A stretch of DNA of 64,000 nt from Nymphaea colorata (taxonomy: Eukaryota; Streptophyta; Magnoliopsida; Nymphaeales; Nymphaeaceae): contig NC_045139.1 in assembly GCF_008831285.2 (NCBI RefSeq), positions 35,437,706-35,501,705 on the forward strand, read 5' to 3'. Below, one piece after another: positions 11,772-21,496 of the stretch. The notes beneath the pieces are model-generated. The model was not told the DNA's origin and did not search any database. It saw nothing but the letters and a program-made list of their open reading frames with translations. Each line of letters opens with the position of its first letter. The first letter of the stretch is position 1. A program made the position numbers and the translations under genes.

Positions 11772-13445
11772 AGAGAGAGAGAGAGAGAGACCAATTGGCA
11801 AAAGCAAGATATTTAGGTCAGAGACAAGAACCAAACCCATTAACTTGTTGCTAAAAAAATAATTTAAATAAAATATAAACATTCTAATAGGTTTGTAAAA
11901 ACTATTTTGATTTAAAACATATTTTGAATCAAATTAGCTTTTATGAAAAATGTTGATTTTTTTTATAATCAAAATGTTGATAATAAAAACACTATAAAAA
12001 CCAAAAAAATGAACAGCGTAATATATATTTTGCATCAACCTTTCTTAAGATCATATTATCATATTGGTAAAGTTAGATTAATAAAACACTATAAATATCA
12101 TATTTAAAGGGTCTTGCTCTTGTTTCTGACTTATTGGTTATATATACATATATATGTTAAATCGGCTACCTATGTAAATGAATGGTTATTTTTTATTTTA
12201 TATCGTTAAAAACAATTATAAAAGGTATATTTGAGACAATCAATTGCTTGGCCACAATTGTTAAGGAAAAACACATCATACAAAAAAAAACCATCTAGCT
12301 ACAGAGATAGCCGACTTATTTCAATTTTCCTATATATAATCAACTGAATTTTTCCGATCATCCGCGCATCAAGTGCACTCTGGATTTGGTCTATAAATAA
12401 GGAGTGTATTATTATCCGGTGGCAAACTAATGTAATTAGTGAGGCAAGATAAGGGTAAAAAATGTCCTACATTTATTTATTTTTGTTATTTTGACTCATT
12501 TTTAAGTTTTTTTGTTTTTGTTTTCAACTGTTTTAATATATTCTCAGTTTTGTTTCTATTTTATCAGAATTGATTGGGAGAATCGCTTAAATGGTTTACC
12601 TATTGAAATTTACAACCTGATTGGTTTGATTCAATTTTTTTTTTAATATCCAAAGGTATGGAGACCGGATAAAGCAAATCCTTCCTAAAAAATAAGAAAA
12701 CACAAAGACGAGCTTTGTTATAAAAAAAAAAGTTTTAATATTATCTCAACAGTTGAAGGTGCATTCTCAATCAGGACACCAGAATCTGCGTCCTATCTTT
12801 TGCTATAAACAACTATTTTATTATTATATGTGTGTGTCAATGGTCAACTGGTCTTGATGATATAAAATCTGAAGGCAGTGTATGAATAAATCATGCTAAT
12901 TAACCAATTCTAAGCATGCATCCAAAACATTAAATTTTCGATAAACTTATAAAAAAATACATTTATGGTCTTTAAAAGTGCGTTTGATTCCTCAATTAAA
13001 TCATTTGAGATTTTAACCAAGTATTGCACAAAGTTCATGGTTGGGCCCGGCCTAATAACTGAATGGGCCGGACTTGAGCGGCTGGTATAGGCTTCGGGCC
13101 AGCCGGACCCAGCCTTAAGCTTGATGGGTTGATGAAAGTTGATGAGAGTCCGGTCATCAGTTTGAGGCAAAGGCAAAGGGACGGGGGCATTTGGAGCCCT
13201 CAAAAGACTAAAAATTAAAAAAATTACCTGTAAAGTACAAAAAAAGTTTTGTTTAAGCTATATAAAAAATTTGAAAATTTATATTTAGAATTTCTGAAAA
13301 AAAATTGAAACTGTAAATATTTTTTACTCCAATCAAAGGGTCAAATAATCTCATTTTTAAGTTTGTTTCTTTGAAGATAGTATTCCTGCACTGTTATTCT
13401 GCAATTCATCTAATCTCCTCTCAGAGGAAGAAAACAGAAACGAGA
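9561..13445. other. Intergenic spacer with a long (TA)n-(GA)n microsatellite
   Basis: No gene is supported. A (TA)n run at about 11725-11769 passes into (GA)n at about 11770-11791. A GGGCCGG-rich patch at about 13038-13115 may be a remnant of the GC-edged MITE family. The rest is AT-rich DNA with scattered short open frames that lack conserved motifs. Confidence 0.6.
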
Positions 13446-14156
13446 TCATGATAATTTAGACCCAATGAATGAAGAAGAAATCTTACCATCCTCGGCGCTG
13501 TCATCCGTGTCGGCGACGGAGATGTGGCAATACTCCCGGAAGCTTGGCGATCCCGGGAAATCCCCAGACCCCAGCCTCCACTGCCGTCCAAATTCCTCCT
13601 CTTCGATCTCCTCCTCCTCCCGACGATCCCCGCTTAACAACGAAGACGACGATGACGCACTATGGCTCCCCTCTTCACCCTTCCTGGTGCTGTGTACCCT
13701 CCTGTCCTCCTTGGTTGAGCCGCTCGCCGCCGGCGCCTCACCTGCACCACCACCACCTTTCTTCCCGTCCATGATAGCCTTCTGATTCCGGGGTCTGGAC
13801 GACCCGGTACTGGAGTCGCCTCCGCCGCGGCTCTCACCATGGTCGTCGCCGGCGTCGCTGACGAGGAGCTGATTGGTGGAGAGGGTGCTGAGGGTCTTGG
13901 TCACTTGGGGACGCCTCTTCCCATTTCCCGAAAGCTTGAAGCTGCCGATCCTCCTCACCAGGGGACGATAGCCGGAGAGCAGCCCCATTTTCACTGCTTC
14001 TCGGCTGTCGAGAACCCTCCGGTCGTCGGACGGACAATCCAAGGCAGAAGAGGAAGTGAGAAAGATACAGAAGTAGGATTCGTCAGCAGGAGGGCGGAAG
14101 TTGTGGAGAACTCGTGGCTGTGAGAGAGAGAGAGGGGAAGAGCTAAAGTTGATCAT
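13446..14156 (-). CDS. Unrecognised acidic, Ser-rich plant protein (intronless)
   Basis: One uninterrupted frame ends with a stop at 13446-13448, in a locally GC-rich block that contrasts with AT-rich flanks. The longest ATG start (14156) gives 236 aa. An internal ATG at 13988, beginning MGLLSGYRPLVRRIGSF, gives 180 aa. The second start seems likelier, because an AT-rich TATA-like TTAAATAAG sits at about 14184-14192, which would put the transcription start close to 14156. Visible parts, from the upstream Met: a basic segment near residue 60-80, a Gly/Ser-rich low-complexity middle, a run of acidic residues (EEEEIEEEEFG, about 180-190), then GSPSFREYCHISVADTDDSAED. Small plant proteins of unknown role often carry a similar GSPSFR motif near the C-terminus; that is recollection, not a search result. 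No function is proposed. Confidence 0.6.
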   Translation of the reverse strand: MINFSSSPLSLSQPRVLHNFRPPADESYFCIFLTSSSALDCPSDDRRVLDSREAVKMGLLSGYRPLVRRIGSFKLSGNGKRRPQVTKTLSTLSTNQLLVSDAGDDHGESRGGGDSSTGSSRPRNQKAIMDGKKGGGGAGEAPAASGSTKEDRRVHSTRKGEEGSHSASSSSSLLSGDRREEEEIEEEEFGRQWRLGSGDFPGSPSFREYCHISVADTDDSAEDGKISSSFIGSKLS

Positions 14157-14162
14157 GGCCAC

Positions 14163-14940
14163 AGATTCTTACCATGGGAAATGCTTATTTAAGGGATCTG
14201 CACTCCCCTTCCTTCATTTATAGCCATTATTTTACTTTCCTTGATTATCTTTCTAAGTGGGTTTGACGATCATTGTGAAAAGCTCTTTTATGTTGGGAAG
14301 AGCAATAGTGGCAATTTAGGATATCTGTGGCTCATATTCAAAGCAGATATTTGGATTGACCTTTGGCCGGCATCTCATAAATGTCGGAAAAGTAATAAGA
14401 GACTTCGATATACCAAACTTGTTAAAAACTATCTAGATCATTAATTTTTAAAAAATTATACAGTGGACATTGTTTGAAAAAAAAAAAGAAATTTAGTTGC
14501 ATTTTCAAAATACCTCTATAAGAAGGGAAGTGATCTCAATTAAGAAAAATCATTTGTTTCCATTATTGAGGGACATTTCAGTCACCACAATACAAGTAGA
14601 TTTTTTGTTTTTTTTTTAATTAATTTCTACTTTTAGATCTTGTTAAAAACAATGAACCAAACAATTCCTCTCAAATTTGGCATATAAAAATCTAGTATCA
14701 ACCTACTTTCATAAATATATGCACCATTTACCCATCTCCAAATCAAAAGTAATATGTTTTAAGTTAAGAACAGATCTTCCTTGCATCAGCATGGAGTGCC
14801 AACATAAATAATATTTCTTCTTAAATGAGTTGGCACCTAACCCTTTTAAAGCTGAGCCACAACTCAAAACTGTGAAACAATGTCAATGTCACGGAACGTG
14901 CAGACCACTTAATTTAGGTAAGGGACAAAAACTAGACCAA
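14163..14940. other. Intergenic spacer, upstream of the 13446-14156 gene
   Basis: AT-rich sequence. Its left part should hold the promoter of the minus-strand gene at 13446-14156, including the TATA-like TTAAATAAG at about 14184-14192. Nothing else was recognised. Confidence 0.5.
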
Positions 14941-15402
14941 ACTAAAAATAACTATTAAAGAGTTTTTTATGTAATCAAACCTTATGCATACGATCTAAAG
15001 AGGGATTTAATGAAGAGCATGCATTAACTAAGTTATTTTTTTATTTTGATAATGTTTTTTAATAATACAACATCAAAACTTTGATAGTATAAAACTAAAA
15101 ATAACTATTAAAAGAGTTTTTTATGTAATCAAACCTTATGAATACGATCTAAAGAGAGATTTAATGAAGAACATGCATTAACTAAGTTATTTTTTATTTT
15201 GATAATGTTTTTTAATAATACAACATTAAAACTTTGATAGTATAAAACTAAAAATAACTATTAAAGAGTTTTTTATGCAATCAAACCTTATGAATACGAA
15301 TCTAAAGAGGGATTGAATGAAGAACATGCATTAACTAAGTTATTTTTTTTATTTTGATAATGTTTTTTAATAATACAACATCAAAACTTTGTTAGTATAA
15401 AA
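14941..15402. repeat. Three tandem copies of a 153-bp unit
   Basis: ACTAAAAATAACTATTAAAG recurs at 14941, 15094 and (with one gap) 15247, a period of 153 bp. The three copies differ by only a few substitutions and 1-bp indels, so the expansion is recent. The unit is AT-rich and non-coding, ending ACATCAAAACTTTGATAGTA. Confidence 0.93.
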
Positions 15403-15473
15403 ATCAGACTCTTTTTACAAAAAGTAACTTTAATTGAAACATGATTTATTTTGAATGAGTAATTATGAACATG

Positions 15474-15508
<35 letters not shown>

Positions 15509-16227
15509 AAATTGATTACTGATGTACCTTTTATATAATCCAATCATATAGATATTATCTTGGACATGTTTTGATGATAATCGTACACTAACTTATTAAT
15601 TTTTTGAGTTATAACGTGCTTCTATAGCAAAAAAGTTGAATGGCTCTTATGACTTCAAATTTTTGATACCATAAAAATCAATGATTTCTTTAAAACCAAC
15701 TTGAACCAAAATATATTTTATGTTGAATTAGCATTTATAAACTTACTAGAATTTATATATATATATTTTTTAAATATTTTCTTCGAAAAATTTAAGAGGT
15801 CTTCCAGGCATGCAGACACAGCCCGCACCCAGCTCCACGACTGAGATGAGGCTCGAAGTAGTACGTGATGCTTGGAGCATCCCTCACCGTAGGCATTTTT
15901 GACACCAAATTAAGCAGATGTAGAATGCTTTAGCTGAACCCGTGTTCCTGTGTGCATTATAATCTGCATATCTATGTAAGTTTCAGGCAATTAAATGCAT
16001 ACATATTTCATAAATATTTTGAGCAAATATTGCTTTAAAACATTTCACTATTAACAGAAATCAGTACACACACATAGAGGCATGTCAAGATCCTTCCACC
16101 AAATTAAGCAACGGTATCTGTAAACATGTTAGTTAAGCAAACTAGCTACGATTTTCAACCTGCACACATGTTTCGTTTGTATGTGATCACATGGTTCAAA
16201 ATGGGTAGTCTTCAGACTTGAAGAAAG
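15403..16227. other. Intergenic spacer with (TA)n microsatellite
   Basis: A (TA)n tract lies at about 15475-15505. The remainder is AT-rich with no recognised gene or repeat. Confidence 0.6.
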
Positions 16228-16426
16228 GGTGCATTTGGTAACATGAACACTGAGTTCTTTATGATGCAGTGTTTTATGAATATGGCTTAAATCCATGGCT
16301 TTTAACAAGTAGCATGGATTTAAAATCCATGCTACTAAGATCCTCTGTTTGTTTAAATTGAGGATCTCCCAAAATACACCATTTTATGCAGCCTGGGATC
16401 TAAGATCCGAGACTATCAAACGTAAC
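16228..16426. mobile_element. MITE-like element, same family as 39317-39521
   Basis: It begins GGTGCATTTGGTA and ends GACTATCAAACGTAAC, an imperfect inverted pair (minus-strand end GTTACGTTTGATAGTC). The interior shares AAATCCATGCTA and the sub-terminal TTATGCAGCCTGGGATCTAA with the copy at 39317. About 200 bp long, non-coding. No clear target duplication is seen. Confidence 0.6.
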
Positions 16427-16565
16427 GTAAGTAACTATTTGAAAACAGTAACATTATGTAACTACTCATGCATCTTACTCAAAATTAGTTAGATCATTGG
16501 ATATCTTAAAAAGTGTTTCATGCAACACTTACTCAAAATTAGTTAGATCATTGGATAACTTTAAA

Positions 16566-16718
16566 GGGCTGTTTGACATGAGAAACACTGTCATTGTTTC
16601 CTTTATCTATCACAAATATTGGGACAAATTCATGCAACACTTGTTCAAGTAGTTTATGAATGTACCATAGTATTTGGAATTAGAACATCCGCACAATGTT
16701 CATCATGCCAAACAGCCC
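16566..16718. mobile_element. Short MITE with GGGCTGTTTG inverted ends
   Basis: The left end GGGCTGTTTGACATGAGAAA matches the minus-strand right end GGGCTGTTTGGCATGATGAA with 3 mismatches in 20. Length 153 bp, no coding capacity. Just upstream, a direct repeat containing ACTCAAAATTAGTTAGATCA occurs at about 16478 and 16526. No target duplication was recognised. Confidence 0.7.
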
Positions 16719-16722
16719 CTGA

Positions 16723-16888
16723 ATGGTTGTTTAGAAACAGTAATACATTATTACTATCTCATGAATCTGCTTTAGAAAATATGGTAGGTTCATAGAATAC
16801 TTGTTACAATGTTCCATGAATCTACTTCATTTTTTGGGGAGATTCATGAGACAATAACAATATGTTAAATGTTGGCAAACAAGCCCCA
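16723..16888. mobile_element. MITE-like inverted-repeat element
   Basis: The left end ATGGTTGTTTAGAAACAGTA continues to CTATCTCATGAATC. The minus-strand right end TGGGGCTTGTTTGCCAACAT continues to TTGTCTCATGAATC. The imperfect arms are about 45 bp. The element directly abuts the one at 16566-16718 and resembles the one at 19804-19959. Confidence 0.6.
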
Positions 16889-19803
16889 TTGTTAAGTAAA
16901 TCCATGGACCGTCACTTGCATAGCAAAGCATCAAAACATCCATGTGCATCCACCCCGTTCAGGATAAACCATGTTTCCTACATCTAGGGCATGCATGAGT
17001 TTAGTCACAAGTATGGGCTCTCGTCCATGCTTGGGCAGCAGCCAAATTGTTCATAGGCCGAACCCGGAAGTGTTTAATCAGATCATTTGTAAAAGAAAAC
17101 CAAATCTAATTACCAGTCAGATTCATTATGTAGTTTCATAACCCTTATAATCAGCATCCGATTCCCACACCTGAATGGGATTCTATAAAGAACTGACACG
17201 ATTAATTACACACAAATCTTGGATCATCTTACACTAGGTGGATCTGAATTTAGCTTTAAAAGTGAGATTTGGATCTGAGTTCTGTTTTTGTGAAGATCGT
17301 GCAAAAGGGGTTTCACTATTCCAGATAAGTATCCTAAGTATTTTGCTACACAGGTGGACGGTCCTGGTCGCAAGGAGTTTGACACAGCTGCACGTACATC
17401 TTTGTTCTCATTCTTAATTATGGGCATCAACCCGGCGCACAAGCTGATGCAGCCCTAGACCCGGAAAGAAAGGGACAAAAGGGAAGTCTTGGCTTCTGGT
17501 TTCTAAATAGGAAGGTGGAGGGTCCCCTATAAAACATATGGTACTGTTTAGGACAGTGCCACTTTATTGCATAGTTGTTCATTAAAATGTCTTGACATAG
17601 CAGCCCTTGGGTTAGGTTAAATGAGATATATTTGGAAAAAATAATTCACTCTTTGTGCCACAGCGGCATGCATTCAACTCACATCCTGCTTGGACCCATT
17701 TCGCGTTTTCCGTTGGAATAAAGCATAATTTCTTCTTCCTTTATGTTCACAATCTTTTTCCCATTTGGAATGGGCAAGCCTTAGAGCCAAAAATCTTAGT
17801 TTAAGCTGCTGTCTTTATAGTTATCTTTTCAACAAAATATAAAATAGTTCGTATTTGGATGTTTTGTAGTTGTGGACATACATTTTTTTGGCAAGAAATA
17901 AAGTTAGTTTATGCTTTTTTTGCACTCAAAATTGGTGTGCATGTCATCGTCCAAATGAACAAGAAATTAGTAGGATCTACTGGAAATAAGCATGTTTACA
18001 TAGCATAGATGTAATTTTCATGCCACACATTTATATTTAATCTAAGTTGTTGGCTATGTTGATATGTTGGTCCACTTATGGTTCTAGTTATAATGTATGT
18101 AAAGAAGATCATTTTGATCCTATTTTTGATGACCAGATTATGGGACATGATATTTTTGGTAAAGTTGTTGGATATTTAATAAGTCGGTCTAAACATATCA
18201 TTAATTGTATGTTATATGCTATCTAAAGAATTGTCTCACTTACAAGGATTAATTTTGGGGCTTAAATTTTCTTTTCTAATTTTCCTTCATTAGAACTACA
18301 AGAATCCTTTTTTTTTTTTTTTTTTGGCTCATCAAGCGAGTACATACAATGGGAGATCAAGAATCATATGATCCACAACCTTACTCTTTTACGTGAGTTC
18401 AGACATGATTTCAATCTGGTCTCTCCCTCTAAACTGTCTTGTCTTGTTGCTGGTTTTCATCATTAGAGTATTTCTTCCAAACTAATAACAATTTAAGTCC
18501 AGATAGGCCATGCACTATAATGAATGATTACTAGTTTCTTGTTCTTTCTTCATAGGAAGAAATACTAAATCTGTATAAATTTGCAAGATAAAACGGTCAT
18601 ACCATATAAACATTACAATGAGGAAAAATTGGTAGGTACCCAATTCTTGGTTATGTGTAAGGAATAATCTTAACCATCTATAATTTTTAAGATGAATGGT
18701 TGAGAGAAAAACAGAGAAAATGAAAAAGAGTATTCTAGTTATTTATCATTAATTAACAATTTTTTTCTCTTTCTTCATGTTTTTCTTTCGATCATCCATT
18801 TTATAAAAGATGGATGGCCCATATTATTTCTTATAGGTCCCGTACCTAAGAGTATGGTACCTACCAATTTCTCCAACAAAGAGATTCTCTTGAAAAATAA
18901 TTTTATACACATGCAATCAGAATTAGTCTACTAAGTTCCATGGTGTCGCTTCTTGGCAAATTCATGTAGTCCAACATATATGAGCAACCTCAACATGGCC
19001 AATCTTTTGTTGATCACAAGAGTTGCAGTACACAATGACGTTGACGAAGACAAAATAACACAAACAAGAGCTGGAAGAAGTTGAAACCAAAATGAACACG
19101 GATGTTTGTGATTACAGATGGAAGTCATGTATATCTTGTATAAATAGTGGTAATCTTCTGATTTAGTTTGTTCATTTGATCCTTTGCCTTCAACAATGAT
19201 TCCATTAATTTATATCATGCTGTCATATTCAACTTGTTCTGGCCAGGTATTCTCTATTTTGATGTTCTTTTGTTCTTTGTGGTTTTACTGAATCGAGGCA
19301 TACTGCACATGTTGTTCACAGGAACTGAAGTTTCATCACTTAGACCGAGTTTTGTTGCAGTTTTGGAACCTTTTCGGTTGCATCAACAAGTATACATTGT
19401 GTTTTGGTCTAATAAGGCTCAAGAATATGGGACGCAACTTAAAGATAACGTCTTGCTTACAAGTTCTTTCCTCCAATTACTTTCCTTGGGCTCTTCTTTC
19501 TGTTTTAACAGAACCAGTGTCGGCACTTGTGTTGTTACTAGACATACATAGCATAATCAATGGCTGCCGACAGAATTGGGCTTGTTTCATTAGGTTGTGT
19601 GGGCCACTATGGATGCCGAGACCCACAATTATTTGGGATGCGTCTTAAATAATCATGAAGCTACTTTGGCTTAGTTTCAGCTACGAATTTAGTATATGGT
19701 ATGTACTTTATGTGCAAGATGTGATAGAACGAGCAAGAAACAGTGATGGAAAGTTTAAAAATTATATGTTATGTTGCTTTGTGTCCTTATATGTGAGTTG
19801 TAT
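16889..19803. other. Intergenic spacer
   Basis: No gene is supported. The sequence is AT-rich with homopolymer runs (about 18308-18326). Short open frames here, such as 19234-19551, 19352-19648 and 17224-17442, have no conserved motif. Confidence 0.6.
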
Positions 19804-19959
19804 GGGTCAGTTTGGTAATAAGAATAGTAACAAACTATTTCATGAATCTGTGAAGCTTAAAGATTGGTGTAGATTTATGAAACACTATCAAACAGTTGTC
19901 ACAACCTTTAGATAAATTGATGAAATAGTTTGTTACTGTTATCATTATCAAATGGCCTC
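19804..19959. mobile_element. MITE with inverted repeats of about 45 bp
   Basis: The left arm GGGTCAGTTTGGTAATAAGA runs into AGTAACAAACTATTTCAT. The minus-strand right arm AGGCCATTTGATAATGATAA runs into the same 18-bp word. The arms together cover well over half of this 156-bp element. It is non-coding. A target duplication was not recognised. Confidence 0.75.
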
Positions 19960-20520
19960 ATCTAGGTATAGAAAGAGCTGAACAGTGAATTTGATGATCA
20001 TGTTGTGGATCAGTTTGTTTTGGTAGATGGTTTTTAATCATCAAGATGAACAGTGTGGTAAAGAACCAATTGTGGTTCATTATGCACGGCTCATGGCCAT
20101 TACCTAACATGAGCATCATGTTCATTGTTTGAATCCTTAATGGATGCACTCAGATAAATCAAATGTGTTGCACCCATGGAAACACACTGATAAGGGCTCC
20201 TTGGTTTTCTTTAAAGAACACTAACATTGAAGTCCTTGAGAGGCTGCCTGGTTCCTGTTTAGAAGTACCTTCGAACAAGAAGAACAGACGGCCAGCAGAG
20301 GTGCCATGTGTGACTCAAACAGTGGAACAAGGAGACATCCTATGTCCCACATTTGGTGTATGGTTTGTTCCACGGAACATCTGCTTTTGCACAAGTATGT
20401 GTTCCACGAATCAAACACCCTCTCAGTTTGGTACCAAGATTTTCCAGTTAAGAGAGGGTAGATCGCCTTCCTCGGTGCATTTCTTTTCATGCTAAGCATT
20501 ATCTAATGAAAAATGAGGTG

Positions 20521-20589
20521 ACCAAGTTCTTCCCGTTTCACTATCCTTTCCCTTCCCAAGTTCTTCCCGTTTCACTATCCTTTCCCTTC
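20521..20589. repeat. 34-bp tandem duplication
   Basis: CAAGTTCTTCCCGTTTCACT followed by ATCCTTTCCCTT occurs twice in tandem with essentially no divergence. It lies just left of the copia element. Confidence 0.9.
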
Positions 20590-20628
20590 AAATCTCACCC
20601 TTTTAAAGGCTGAACTAAATATCAGCCA

Positions 20629-21023
20629 TGTTTGATTTGGGGATGTACAGTCATGTGAAGCTTCACCAAAGAAGAAACTCTAAGCAATAATGAGACAGTT
20701 AGTAATGAATGAGAATTTGTGGACAATAAAGACAAAAATAAAGAAAATGCCATTAAAGATGGTGCAGCACAAAATATCAAGCGCATTGTAGAGGCTAAAC
20801 GCTGTATGCTATAATAAGCATTGGCCCCAACAAAGAGGAAATTAAGATGAACATTAAACTTTGAGAAAATATGTATAAATATGCTTGTATTAGAGGAACG
20901 TTTCAATATGGAGAAAAAAAAAATCCTTTCCTTCCGTGGATGTTGGCACAAGTGCCGAACCACGTTGCCTTTTGTTTTTTTCTTGTAACTTTTTCTATTA
21001 TAGTATCTGTGTTGTTTCCATTC
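20629..21023 (+). repeat. 5' LTR of the copia element (approximate ends)
   Basis: It aligns with 25488-25947. Shared blocks include AATAAAGAAAATGCCATTAA, GAAAATATGTATAAATATGC and AGAGGAACGTTTCAATA. The first part is shorter than in the 3' LTR, because an internal segment of roughly 80 bp is missing after TGTTTGATTTGGGGATG. The right border is set by loss of alignment near TTTCTATTAT and could be off by about 20 bp. Confidence 0.75.
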
Positions 21024-21399
21024 TAAGTTGTAGTAATGGCAGGATCAAGTTCTTCAACTTCATCATTTTCTCCAAAATTTTCCTACCCTGCAACTTAAAC
21101 GTTGCCAATTTTGTTTCAATCAAATTGACTCACTCCAATTACATGTTATGACGTACACAATTGCTTGGACTTATTGAAAGCCAAGACTTATAGCCATTTA
21201 TGACAAACAAAGCCCCATTCTAGAAAGGTTCTTCATCAACAATGGCATCCGAGTAGAGAATTCAGATTATGCGTCATGGAGAAAATCAAATCGTTTGCTC
21301 CGAGGATAGATTACTAGAACCCTTTTGCTCTGGACTCTCAAGAACGTGAATGTTTTTTACTTCAAAAGCTTCCGTCAATAGAAAAGGGAAGTCAAACTG

Positions 21400-21496
21400 T
21401 TGTGTTTCCCTGCTTAATGGTCTTGACCCTTCTTCTGAGGCTTTCATGAGATGAAAGCCTTATAAGAAGGGCCAAGACCATTAAGCAGGAAACAAC
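21400..21496. repeat. Near-perfect palindrome in the copia gag region
   Basis: The left arm (21400-21447) holds CCTGCTTAATGGTCTTG and CTTCTTCTGAGGCTTTCAT. The right arm (21451-21496) is its reverse complement apart from a few mismatches and small gaps. The arms are about 46 bp with a 3-bp loop (GAG). The left arm encodes the gag motif LLNGLDPSSEAF, so the right arm is an inverted copy of that coding piece. Confidence 0.93.

Noticed and set aside
13465-14123. Several plus- and minus-strand frames overlapping 13446-14156
   Set aside because: Shadow frames of a GC-rich gene; only the minus frame ending at 13446 spans the block with protein-like composition.
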